A stretch of DNA of 64,000 nucleotides from positions 688,752 to 752,751 of the forward strand of contig AZLU01000003.1 of assembly GCA_002224055.1 (NCBI GenBank), written 5' to 3'. The DNA comes from Pezizomycotina sp. ARF18. Taxonomy: Eukaryota > Ascomycota. Position 1 is the first letter of the stretch; every line of letters begins with the position of its first letter. Position numbers and translations under genes: made by a program. Under the pieces are notes generated by a model. The model had not been told where the DNA came from. It worked only from the letters and a program-made list of their open reading frames with translations, and did not search any database. This document shows positions 24,619 through 35,062 of the stretch, one piece after another.

Positions 24619-24909
24619 ATGCATCTATTCCGAATCGCCACTCTCCTCGCGGCTTCATCTTCCGTACTCGTCTCCGCAGCACCGTCCCTCGAAGTCACCA
24701 AAAGGGTTTGTTTTTACCTAAATTTCACTCTGATGCTTCCATAATCTTTCTTTCCTTCCCTGATTTCTTCTCTCTCGTAAATATAGCAATCAAAAGTCCA
24801 CTGGGACGTCGAGTGCTCCTGCCCAGAGCAGATCCGAAGTGCCTGCAGCACTGCAAGTGCACGCAGATTCAGCCGAAAGTGTACTGCGACCCAGGATGGG
24901 GTATCGTAA
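24619..24909 (+). CDS. Small secreted Cys-containing protein
   Basis: Exon 1 (24619-24705) encodes a signal peptide, MHLFRIATLLAASSSVLVSA, with likely cleavage before APSLEV, and then a dibasic KR (a possible Kex2 site). Intron 24706-24786 (81 bases, GTTTGT...ATATAG) keeps the frame. Exon 2 begins QSKVHWDVECSCPEQI and reaches a stop at 24909, giving about 70 residues. The overlapping frame also carries a Cys-rich run (CLQHCKC, YCDPGW), so the true C-terminal half may be read in that frame. The gene stands alone in gene-poor DNA. Small, secreted, Cys-containing proteins of this form are often candidate effectors or surface proteins. No family is recognised. Confidence 0.55.
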
Positions 24910-25281
24910 TCAGTGCGGCGGATGCGACTGCAGCCGACCTTCGGTGGTTAAAGTGGTTGATGGTTCTCGATAGAGGGGTTGGTTTTCTTTCCGGCGTATA
25001 CTGGCCCAGGCAGGGTTTGTAAACTATACGCTGGCAAGATATATAGGAAGCAGATATTATATCAATTGAAAAAAAAAAAAAAAAAAATTTTTCTGTTTGT
25101 ATATGTCTCAAATATGCTATAGGGCACAGTAGCGGAATATAAAAAACCCCCATATATACAACAATATCGAAAAAGGATTGGAAGCGAAGAGCTATTTATC
25201 ATTACCCGTCTTCTAAACGCCTTTAGCTACCTCGCGTAGAGCACTCTTCAGCCAAAGCGACTTCCACTCCGTTAGATTCGT

Positions 25282-26069
25282 TTACGTACATGAGTTCAGC
25301 ACTCCCACGGCTTCTTTTATGGGGAGATATGTTTGAGAAATCTCGATCAGCCGGGGGAACTTCGGGTTCCCGGTCTCCGACGTATCCCATCTCCAGAATC
25401 TATTCCCGTCCCTGTTAAACCTATGCGCAACAGACACGACGCTAGTTATTCCCCTCCATTGATACATTAGCCTTACATTCTTTTCCTCGTCGTTCAATTT
25501 ATGGGAAAAAAACTTTTACCACCTTTATTTGTATAGGCTCAGCGTGGTAGAAACTTTCAAGGCTCTTGGCTTTACTACTTACCGAGCGTTTGACCTTGTC
25601 ATCATCCGCAAAATAGCCAACCCCGCGGCGAAGGCACCGTCCTCCACGCGGGCCCCTCCGTCGCTCTTCAGCACCAATTTGATTGCCTCTTCGAGGATTG
25701 CTCCGGTTGGTTATATTTTTCCCAACGGTTTGCGGCAGCGCAGCTCGAGGACGCGAGCTATGAGTTACCGCAGTCGTCGGAAGGGTGATGGGTGACGGCG
25801 TAGGATGTGATGAAGAAGGATGCGATGAAGAATTCTTGGTAGGCGGAGAAGTCGAATTCAACGAAGGTTGTGCGGGCGGCGACGGTGTGCGAAAGGAAAT
25901 GCATCTGCGGGCTGCGGGGGCCGGGGGCCGCAAGCTTCTCCGACTCCTTCTTCGACTCTCCTTCCGCGAAGAGAGGCAAGATGTGCGATACTTGCGAAAC
26001 CGCCTTGCTCGTGCAGTCATTGTTGCTTCTCGTGCTAGGTTGCTCATATACGGCTGGTTTCTTCTTCAT
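25282..26069 (-). CDS. Hypothetical protein, frame-broken
   Basis: From ATG at 26069 the minus strand reads protein-like sequence: AVSQVSHILPLFAEGESKKE, then FLSHTVAARTTFVEFDFSAY, QEFFIASFFITSYAVTHHPS. The best-looking continuation changes frame near 25750: GAILEEAIKLVLKSDGGARV, EDGAFAAGLAILRMMTRSNA, RSKARALKVSTTLSLYK. A last frame (25497-25282) carries QWRGITSVVSVAHRFNRDGN and RFWRWDTSE. Composition and codon pattern look like a true gene broken by small indels. I do not recognise the family, and it is not certain that the last block belongs to the same gene. Confidence 0.4.
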
Positions 26070-26199
26070 CGGAGAGCCTTCGCCCCCCTTCAGCCAATTA
26101 ATGCTCTTTCTTATCCGCTAGTCTCCCTCTCCGCCATATTGGAATACTGCCCTCTTCTCTTTTTTATTTCTTTTGTTCTTTCGCTCCGAATATGTTATT

Positions 26200-28333
26200 A
26201 AAAGCGACGACGTGGAGTTGGGTTGGTGGTAAGATGAGGGAGTTATTTGCCCGAAGTGATGGTACTAGTAAGGTATTCAATAGCTAAGTCGCTGGGTTAA
26301 CGTTATTTTTATTTATTTGAAATGGTTTTTTTTTTTTTTTTTTTTTTTTTTGATATCTTATTCAATATCACCAAAATAAAAGCTTAAAAATAATTAAAAG
26401 ATAAAATTTCATTTTAAAAAAATTTTTTAAAATTTTTTTCTAGAAGTGGTCGCTTTCGTAGCGACATAGTATGAAAAAAAAAATGGAAAAAAAAAAAAAC
26501 TTGATCTTCCAAAGAACGAATACTCAAGCAAGAAGGAGCGTTAAAGGTTGCCACAGTATTATGGTCTGAAGCTGCTTAGCTCCGGTTTCTCTCGATCAAA
26601 CTAAATATGTCTAATGGAACAGTTGGAACAGTTTAAGCTACTTCAAAACTCCGCTTCCAACTCAAGGGAAAGGACACACCTAAAATGATAATCTCCGAGA
26701 TATCAAGTATAAAAGCTAAGTATTTTACAAGAATGTTTGTCGATGGTACGAACAAGAGACGTTGTTTGCCCTTGAAACACCCGTGGTAAATATCCCCCAC
26801 TCCTCACTCGTAAAGCCAACATCACACAAAACCCCCACGAAGTTGAAAAACATCGGATGACGGAGACGAGCTACTCGCATGACCTTGCTACAAACGTTCA
26901 AGACCAATCCAACACCACAAGTAGGTGTCCTGAAGTTTTGAAACTCGAGCGACTTTAGATTTTTTAACCTTCTTCTATATCTACCTCGGTGGATATCTAG
27001 GTCAAACGAATATTCACAATTGGTTATAGAGAAAGACCGGAGTTTAGACATAAACTGACTAGGGAAACTATCAATCTGGCTCTTGAACAGCTCTTTCGTT
27101 AGCATAGAGTGTTCAGCCTCTCGTTTGCAATATAGTTGTTTGCCCATATTCGAGGCCGTCGATAGTTCCCTGTAGCTTCGCGTTGCTTGCTATTGTTAGC
27201 GTGCAAAGAAGGAGAAACGTGTTGGTGTTTTGCGAAGTTGATCATCATTTTGTATAAATATTATTCCATCCTGAGTGAATACAGTGTATATCATACTTCA
27301 AGCCACGCGGTGAATACTTAAGTACTGCGCGATACGTACAATTGACTACTATAGAAGTGAAACGTCGAACTTTTCCTCGATATATTCCAAATGTTGTATG
27401 ATCCATGGATCTAAGTGTTCAGCTCGGACCCAAATATTGCTCCGAGAGAGACCCTAACCATTCCAGTTGGACTTTGCCCCTATTCACAAATAGTGCTTCA
27501 AGACATTAGCAGATGTTCAGATGAGCTACCGGCGAGAAGGCCTTAGATGAATCTTCACGTGGCTATTGGGAATTGCTCAAACATTGAAGCCTTGCTAACC
27601 TTTGGTGAATGTATTGGCGTTGCGTGAGAAGCATTTTTCCTCCCAATAATAAAAAGCGGCCTAAATTCTCACCGCACGTACCCAGCCAAAATCAGTACGA
27701 AAGCCATCAACAACAATGCAAGATCGCCAGAGCGTGCGATTTGGATTAATTCAAAAAGAGTCCCCTTCACGATCGCAATGGCTATTTCCTGACAATTCTT
27801 TGACCAAATATTTTTATGCTCGAAAAATCAATCAAATAAATAGAAGGGAGAAAAGAAAAATCAATATAAATACGATCGATTCCTACCTACGAAGTACTAA
27901 ACTTCCAAACAAGACACCACTCTCGAATCAACGGACGGTCCACGAATCCACCAGCTTCTTCAAATAATCTGAAGCAGCGTACATCGAATTCAGCAAATAC
28001 TAAGAAAAGGTACAAATATTCCCTTTCTCTTCCGTCTCTCTTCTTTGGTATTCCCGTTGAGGTTGTTCCCAGCATTCTTCGTTGAAACTCCTTCGAGGAC
28101 CTATAGTAAAGAATATTAATACTTAACCGTTCCCATTAGCTTCCAATACTGTCGTTCTTCCTCATTTTCTGCTTCTCAGCAATTGTACCTTGCTATTTGA
28201 ATCCAAAAGATTATACACCTTCTTTCATAACATCCAAAAGATCGTTGGCGTAGCTCTGCCGTCTGCGGTCCCTTCCTTCCTTCTTTTCTCTGAGTAATAC
28301 GACTACGCAAAGCAGCAATCCCTCTCGCACACA
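26200..28333. other. Gene-poor stretch, one intact open frame
   Basis: A T run of about 24 (26328-26351) is followed by A/T-rich DNA up to about 26500. An intact 140-codon minus-strand frame lies at 26725-27147 (SQFMSKLRSFSITNCEYSFD, LKNLKSLEFQNFRTPTCGVG). Its Leu/Phe-spaced pattern is reminiscent of a leucine-rich F-box-type segment, but this is only a resemblance. A plus-strand frame at 27716-27967 has no motif. The 3' part, 28000-28333, is CT-rich promoter-like sequence of the BTB gene. Confidence 0.3.
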
Positions 28334-29193
28334 ATGGGCGGCCACGATTCTTCGTCCTTCGAAGATTCCAAGAAGGTCGTGAACGTCTTCACAAAGCCCA
28401 ACACGAACTATCTCATCACTAAATCACACCGTCCTGGATTGTCGAAGTTAGTAATCATCACCCCACGTGAAACATAAATATATGTAGTAACAATTTTTAT
28501 AAGCTAACCAACCTTCTCAACTTCGCTCCAGGTTGAAGGAACAGGACTCGAGCACTGACTTGATACTCTCGTCGCGCTGCCCAAGAGACGTACCGCGTCC
28601 ACCGTGACGTCCTTATAAAACAGTGCATCTATTTTGACAAGTCTGTCCCGCTGCCATTCTCCTCCAACCCGAAAGACCGCACCATCTTGGAAGTCCCGGA
28701 GCTCGACGAAACCGTCTTCCCCGACGTCCTCGAGATCCTGTACTCCGGCAAGTTTCCCAGGATCGACGACATCCGCCAAACCGCGCGAGTCTTGCCATGG
28801 CCCACCTGTTGGAAGCTCGTGAGGTCGTCCAACTGGCTACGGATGAGTTCTGCCGCAGGATCATGGAGCCGAAGTTTTGCGTCCGCAACACCGATCAGAC
28901 TGACGAAGTCTCGTGGGGGACGGTCCATGAGGGTGTCTATTACGACGACCTGCGCTGGTTGAGGTTTCCTTCAAAACCATGATACCGTGTACAACCCAAA
29001 GGAGCAGAACTTTTCTGGAGGATCTTCGGCGTCCTGATCAGAAGGGCATCCTCGGGCATATGTTGGCAGCTCGCGACATGCGCAGGTTCCTGAAGGATAA
29101 CTGGGGGCCGGCCTCGCCATACTCGACTTCTATGCGAGGAACGACTCGCCACGACAGGAGTGGGACCCCACGAGATTGAAGGCGAAGCTTTGA
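28334..29193 (+). CDS. BTB/POZ domain protein
   Basis: Exon 1 starts MGGHDSSSFEDSKKVVNVF and ends at a GTTAGT donor near 28448. The intron ends at CAG before 28533, and exon 2 continues LKEQDSSTDLIL. The BTB core is clear: YRVHRDVLIKQCIYFDKSVP, LEVPELDETVFPDVLEILYS and GKFPRIDDI, then LLEAREVVQLATDEFCRRIM, the helical end of the POZ fold. The C-terminal part (EGVYYDDLRWLRF, GHMLAARDMRRFLKDN, LDFYARNDSPRQEWDPTRLK) ends at 29193. Frame changes occur near 28575, 28797, 28980 and 29105. BTB domains mediate dimerisation or recruitment to Cul3 ligases. No second domain (Kelch, MATH, zinc finger) is seen, so the role is open. About 260 residues is usual for single-BTB fungal proteins. Confidence 0.8.
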
Positions 29194-30168
29194 TGATGAT
29201 GGCTTTGTCGTCTCGGTGAGGTGAGAAGAGAAATGTTGCTGGAGAAAAAGAAGAAAATTAAAGAGGGAGCATTAAATAAAGGAAAAAAAAAAAAAAAAAC
29301 TTTCTGGATAAATATTTTTCTTATCACACGCATGTACTCCTTCGCCTGCCGCTGCTTAAGACTGTTCCGGAACGTTCCTTGGGTTTATATTCTTTCTTTC
29401 TTTGTACCATTCTTTCCTTTACGACGGGGTTTCCATTAGGAGTTTGCTCGAGTTTATGCCTCCTCTAACGTTCATTCTTATCATTATTTTTCTTATTACT
29501 TTTAAAAATGGGCTCCTCTTCTCGGCGGGTAGAAAGGTCGATGGGAGACAAAAAGAGAAATTGTCGTTCCCAGTTCTTGTAATTAAATCCTTTTCCCATT
29601 CTTTTCTTCAAGGCGTTCATAAATTTGGTTTTTCTACAAATATTCTTTGTGTTCATCAGCGTGTACTTTGTTTCCTTCTTCCTTGTCTTCCGCTTCTTCT
29701 CTCCTCTTTCCTTATTCATATACCCAGCTTCATATCGGTTACGTCCTCGTCCTTTCCAGCTTTCCTTTCTTTGTTCCGCTGAGGGAAGTTGATGACGATG
29801 ACCATTCAAATCTAAATGAAGCTGGCAGCCTTACAGCTACCTACTGCTCCTATAATTTAACAGAGCCCCCTAGGCTGCGAACATGCTCACCAAGTACGTA
29901 TACATGAATGTCTTTAACAGATACTGTATTCACTGAGCAAAGTTGATGTCAAACCAATGAATATCTAACTCCAGGCATCTACTGTAGAGTCCAGACTTAT
30001 CACGAGAATACGTGTGCACGTACGTGTTGTCCGCATCCAATTGGCTAGCGTGCCATTAAAAATCAGACATTTTTTCGCTATGAGCAATCCAATTGACTCA
30101 AGAACCTTGTCCTCTAGATCTCTTTTCTTATCTGACTTGACATGAATCCACTCTCCATCCAAAGCTAA
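29194..30168. other. Intergenic between BTB gene and YVH1
   Basis: No gene supported. It contains an A run (29282-29299), CTTTC-rich tracts and short frames in both directions. The longest minus-strand frame (29465-29809, 114 codons) is mostly Lys/Arg from the CT-rich strand and is not convincing. A stop at 30166 marks the beginning of a long open stretch in phase with YVH1. Confidence 0.4.
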
Positions 30169-30399
30169 GCGAGTCAGGCCCTGGCCAGAAATTTACAGAA
30201 AAAAAGCTTCTCATACTTATATAAACCTCCCTTCAAACCAGGAAGAGGACCAAAATCCAAACAACGAGCAAACTACGACTACATCTACAGACATAGCTAC
30301 CGCTACGGATCGAAAGCATCCGAGTGGCCGACGAAGCACGCGGCCATATACGAGAATTTGGATCCGCAGACGCAAGGAATCATCAAGAAATTCGTCTTC

Positions 30400-31583
30400 A
30401 TGGATCTGGATAAAGTCGAGGATGAGGACCTTTACATCGGGAGGTAGAGGGGAAAAAAAAAAAAAAAAAAAAAATCTAGACCGGTATTTTCTTGAGGGGA
30501 GAATCAGTGTCGCTAACGTTTCTTTGAAGCATGTTCACGCTCCGCAAGCACGAAAAGCTAAAAGCCGAAGGGATAACGCACATCGTCTCGATCTTAAGCT
30601 TCACGGTCAGCGAGGAAGTGCGGCAGAAGTTCAAATGCCTGAAGATCGAAGTCGACGACGTCGAGGAGGAGAACCTGATCGAGCACTTTCCACGACGAAC
30701 CAGTTCATACAGGAGGCCCTCGACAGCGGTGGGAAAGTTTTATACATTGGTAAAAAATTTCATCATGAATCTCACTCTCTACCAAGCTTTTGAAGAATTT
30801 AAATGCTTACACTACGTAATTCTTTAGCGCGATGGGAAAATCGCGCTCAGCGACTGTCCTCTGCGCCTACCTAATCTACAAGCACAAAATTTCCCCCACA
30901 TTAGCCCTCGCCCACGTCCGCAAGACCCGCTCGCTCTGCGAACCCAACCGCGGCTTCTGGGAGCAGCTGGAGCTCTACTACGCAAACCTCGAGCAAGCAA
31001 TAAAAAACTCGACGACGTCCCCGCATACCAGCGCTTCATCTACAACCAGGAAGTACGGCTGGCGAAGTACGAGCACAGAGCGCCTAGGATAGCGTTCTAC
31101 GACAGCGAGGATGGGAGTGCAGATCCGAATACAACTAGCGGTGTGACGGCGGAGGGGAAGGGCAGTACAGGTGTAAGAGGTGCAGGTATGATCGCGTTCT
31201 ACGGCACGTTTTGAGAATATGGATTGATTTATTTTTTGGGGTGGTGTGTTTGTGGTTGTTTTCGTAGGAGGGTACTGGCGACTTCGAAATCGGTACTCGA
31301 GCACGAGCCGCTACAGTCCGGCGGCGTACTATCTACGGGAAAAAAACGTGCCGCCCGCGAACCCGCTACAGCCATGCGCGCATCACTTCGTCGAGCGGTG
31401 GAGTGGATGCGGCCGGAGCTCGAGAAGGGCGAATTATCGGGGAAGCTAGAGTGTCCGAAGTGCCAGTCGAAGGTAGGCTCGTACACGTGGCACGGACGAA
31501 GTGCAGCTGCGGCAGGTGGATTGTTCCGGATTATCGCTCGCGAGGGGAAAGTGGACGAAATCAAATCGAGACCTTCGTTATGA
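30400..31583 (+). CDS. YVH1: Dual-specificity phosphatase Yvh1
   Basis: Yvh1 is a dual-specificity phosphatase whose zinc domain is needed for late 60S ribosome maturation (release of Mrt4). Exon 1 begins MDLDKVEDEDLYIG. Intron 1 (30444-30529) has a CTAAC branch site and a run of 22 As. Exon 2 gives MFTLRKHEKLKAEGITHIVS. Intron 2 (30750-30827) splits the catalytic Cys codon (TG/C) of HCAMGKSRS, the CX5R active site; the base before the His is missing, giving a local frame change. LCEPNRGFWEQLELY follows. The C-terminal zinc domain is intact: LECPKCQSKVGSYTWHG and TKCSCGRWIVP, ending GKVDEIKSRPSL at 31583. Other frame changes lie near 30690, 31020, 31490 and 31530. The frame stays open upstream to 30169 without an ATG. 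SRP9-21 is convergent, 240 bases away. Confidence 0.9.
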
Positions 31584-31823
31584 CACCTGGAGTGAAAAAA
31601 CGCAAAATAAAATAAGAATTGCCTTTTGTTCGTAAAACATTTATTTGGGAGCATTTTTTTCCCCTTTCGTTCTATATATACAGACAGTAAATCATTGAGA
31701 ACGCCTATTTTCATTTGTGCGCGACTAGAGTTAGCGAGTCAAAAGTCCAATAATCTTCAGAAAAAAATTTGAGATATCCCAAAACAAACCTTTCAAACGA
31801 ATCGGAAAAAAAATCGTTCCTAC

Positions 31824-32527
31824 TTATTTCTTCCCTTTCTTCTTCTTCTTCCCACCTCCGCCACCTCCTGCTTCGATTGTACCGCGGCGTCGACGTCCCT
31901 TCTGCCGCCGCCGTTCCCGTCGTCGCAGCTTCAGCTCCAGCATCGGGTATACCCGTATCTGTCCCACAAACGAAAAGATTTTCCTCCATCAGCCATCTAA
32001 ACACCACAAAAAACCGACCGTAGAGCTCCACCACAACCCCTCTCTCTCCCTCGAAGAAGGGAAAAAAAAAAAAAAGAAGCTACCTTGCTGTCCCGAAACG
32101 GCCTCCCTCTCAGCGATGTTCGCCATGGCATGCCCCAGCCGGCCGAGCACGTGCATGAGCCTTCCGACGTCGGGCTGCTTTGTCGTCCGGAACTTGATGA
32201 GCGCGCCCGAGACGGGGTCGTACGTCTTTACCGTCAGCAGGCCCTTTCCGGTCTTCTTGTCGACGTGGTAGGTGTTGTTATCCTCGACTGTTGTTTATTG
32301 TATGATAGGAAAAATGGAAAGAAAGAGAGATGTTTTATATTAGATTAGCCTGATTAATTATTTCATGCGAAAAAAGGAAAGAAAAAAGGTAATATTTAGG
32401 CACTACGGAAGAAAAAGAGGGGTGGTGGTGAGGTGCAAGCGGGGGCGGAGCGGTACCGTCGTCGGCCGTGCTTTTAGCAGCAGGGCGGATGGGAGAAAAA
32501 GTCCGAAGGGTTGTCGACTATAATCAT
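31824..32527 (-). CDS. SRP21: Signal recognition particle subunit SRP9-21
   Basis: Fungal SRP9-21 binds SRP RNA in the Alu domain and takes part in co-translational targeting to the ER. On the minus strand, MIIVDNPSDFFSH and ALLLKARPTT match the N-terminal helix, with a one-base frame change between them near 32490. A GT donor near 32462 and an AACAACAG acceptor near 32289 bound intron 1. Exon 2 has the diagnostic core TVKTYDPVSGALIKFRTTK and DVGRLMHVLGRLGHAMANIA. Intron 2 (about 32083-31955) contains a T-run. The last exon is Ala/Thr-rich and ends GGGGGGKKKKKGKK at 31824, after one further frame change. This low-complexity Gly-Lys tail is typical of the filamentous-fungal protein. Start choice is moderate. 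The gene is divergent from the STIMATE gene. Confidence 0.85.
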
Positions 32528-33176
32528 CGTTTTCGTTTTCGGTTTCGTTTCTTTTTTTTTTTTTTTTTTTTTTGTATTTTGGCAGATATGAGAGAAGAGG
32601 AGATTATTATATCGTACGATGTCTTCTTTTTGCGACAGGTAGATGCGATACGGTGAGAGAGGTTTGAGATAAGTGTCTTCGTTATCGGATGAGGGGAGGG
32701 AGAGGTTTGCGAATGAGACTTTCGTATAGTTAGTTAGTTTTACACGGTTGTTTTAAAATTGTCTGGAAAATTCTTCGAAGAAAGCTTGGGGAGTGGAAGC
32801 TTTAAAATCGCTATAAAGCCACTTCTGCCACGCAAGCCACACACACCTGAGCTTTTAGCCATACTTTGCTTTGCTTATAAAAAAAACTGATAAGCTTTGA
32901 TTTTGAGGCTATGATAGGCTAAGCACAGGTCAGGCCACTAAGCCGTTTTTAGGGGATCAAAACTGCCTTTTAGCTGCTTCCCTTAATGGCATTAATGGCG
33001 TCCTGCATCTAAAATTTTATTGCTGGATTGCTGGCAAAACAATGCCTAGGCTAGGTAGGCTCTTCCCCCTAACAAATCTCATGCGACCCGGTTTGTAGTT
33101 TGTAAATGTACATGTATGTTCTCATCTCCCTACTTTATTATTAGGTCCCTTTTTCCACGGATACAAGGGGAGGAAA

Positions 33177-33434
33177 ATGAACACTTCCTTCTTCTTCTTT
33201 CTTTCTCCTTCCCTTCTTCTTTCTTCTTTCTTCTTACTTCTCCTTCTTTCTTCCTTCTTCCTTTCTTCTCTTTATCTTTCATTTGTATTATTATTTTTTT
33301 TTATCATCTCGTGGATATTCCTTTCGGAGGATTCACGAATCTCGGGGAGAAAGCTTATCGGGAATCTGGACCGGACCCTCTCTCCGGTCGGTTCACAACA
33401 ATTAAAAAAAAAAAGAGAGAGAGAGAGAGAGAGG
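33177..33434. repeat. Long polypyrimidine tract and GA repeat
   Basis: Positions 33180-33275 on the plus strand are almost entirely C and T (CTTCTTTCTT-type words), and a (GA)9-10 repeat lies near 33415-33434. Both sit in the 5' region of the STIMATE gene. Polypyrimidine tracts are common upstream of fungal transcription starts. Open frames through here are low-complexity artefacts. Confidence 0.6.
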
Positions 33435-33527
33435 TCCAACGAGCAAATTACGAAACCCTCTCCATCACCAGCAAACAACCCTTCGCCGCCGACATCTCCT
33501 CTCCTCCTATTCCTCGATATCATCAGC

Positions 33528-35062
33528 ATGTCTAGCATCATAATACAAGGCGTGGACCTGGTAGAGCTACGGAAACGAAGCAATGTGAACTTTTGGGATC
33601 GTTTGGTATGGAACAAAACCTTCTTTCCGCCAAAGTCTTGTGTTTTTCTTTTGGTGACGCCACTGGTCACTCAAGGTCAACGAAACAGTAGATCGACATT
33701 TTACCGGTTTTAATACTGACTCGGAGAATTTTTTTTTTTTTTTTTTTTTTTTCACGGAACAACAGCTTTATACGTTCAAGGTGCTTTAGGAGCATTAGCA
33801 TTACTATCTCTCGTCTACAAGCGGTACAGGAACTCCTCAGCGGCCCGTCAAGATATGGTACGATAAACAGTTTCCTCCCTCGAAAGTCGAATACGTCATG
33901 CTGCCTGCCCGTACACGAAATACGGAAATATCCTGTATTCTCTCCGGATAAATATCACTAACTTTTATGAATCGTTCTACAGGTTCTTCGACGCGTCGAA
34001 GCAGGTGGTCGGATCTATACTGGTACACATCGCGAACCTTCTCCTCGCATACCTCTCCTCGCGGCCGCAGAAGCGCCCCGATGACGACGACTCGGAACCT
34101 TCACCGACGATTCGCCGTACCAACCGAACCTTGTTCGTTTTACCTACTCAACCTGCTTATCGACGTACGTTCTACTTATTCTTCCTCCTCATAACGGAAA
34201 TACATTTTTTTACGTTATTTTTTTTTTTTTTTTCAAGTTGGATAGGGTATTAATTTTATCTCTTTAATCTTCTTTAGACAACGATCGGCATCTTCATCCT
34301 CGTTTTCTTCCTCCGCGTCACGACGGCGCTCTGCAAGATGCTACCGTCCAACTACGCCTTCTCCCACGGCATCGACTCGGGCAATTACGGCCGCCCGCCG
34401 AAGACCAAGAACTGGCTGAAACAGTCCGCGATATACTTCGTTGGTTAATGGGCATGAAGACCGTCGTGTGGATAATGTTCGAGACGATGCCGTGGCTGGG
34501 ACGCTTCGGCGACTGGTTGCTGGGCTGGACGGAGGGAAACAGGAAGGTTCAGATTGCGTTCGTCATGTTTATTTTCCCGCTGTCATGAACGGTAAGAATA
34601 ACTCTTCTCCATCTAACCTTTTTTTTTACGACTATTTTACGGTGAAATAGAGGTAGAAGGCTGATATAATGATATTTTACAGCGATGCAATACTACATCA
34701 TCGACCGTTCATCAAGATGAAGGAAGCAGCAGCCCGTACCTCTCCGACGAGGACGTCACGGCGACGAGGAGGACCTCAGCGGCAGCGAAATACTCGACCG
34801 CGACGGTAACATTCGCAGGTCCAGCCGTCCGCGGCCGCCGGTAACGTCGACCTGTACTCCGACGACGACGACGAAGATCGGGGTCTGCTCACCCGTCGAA
34901 GAAGAAGAAACAGTCCCGGAAGAGGAGCAAGTCGCCCAGCTTACGACCTGCGAAGCATACCGAAGTATCGACCGACGGCGATTCCATTGTGGTTCCGCCG
35001 AAGAGGATTTGGAGCAGGGGAATGCGTATAAGCTCAAAAAGCACAAAGATGACCAGGAGTGA
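33528..35062 (+). CDS. STIMATE-family vacuolar membrane protein
   Basis: Homologue of the fungal vacuolar membrane protein family related to animal STIMATE/TMEM110 (yeast YPL162C). Proposed start MSSIIIQGVDLVELRKRSN. After an intron holding about 24 Ts comes LYVQGALGALALLSLVYKRY (TM1) and QRPVKIW. A second intron (33877 to about 33983) is followed by FFDASKQVVGSILVHIANLL (TM2), CSFYLLNLLID, intron 34165-34277, and TTIGIFILVFFLRVTTALC (TM3). NYGRPPKTKNWLKQSAIYFV, then GMKTVVWIMFETMPWLGRFG and GNRKVQIAFVMFIFP follow, then AMQYYIIDRFIK after a further intron. The tail is acidic and Ser/Arg-rich to 35062. TTT reduced to TT near 34445 breaks the frame, and other changes occur near 33855 and 34120. 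The first exon is the least certain part. Confidence 0.85.

Noticed and set aside
29465-29809. A 114-codon minus-strand gene
   Set aside because: Composition is Lys/Arg/Glu from the complement of CT-rich flank, without any motif or splice context.
33177-33713. A 178-codon open frame
   Set aside because: Its first half is translated polypyrimidine tract (Phe/Leu/Ser runs), and it runs over the first exon and intron of the STIMATE gene in a different frame.
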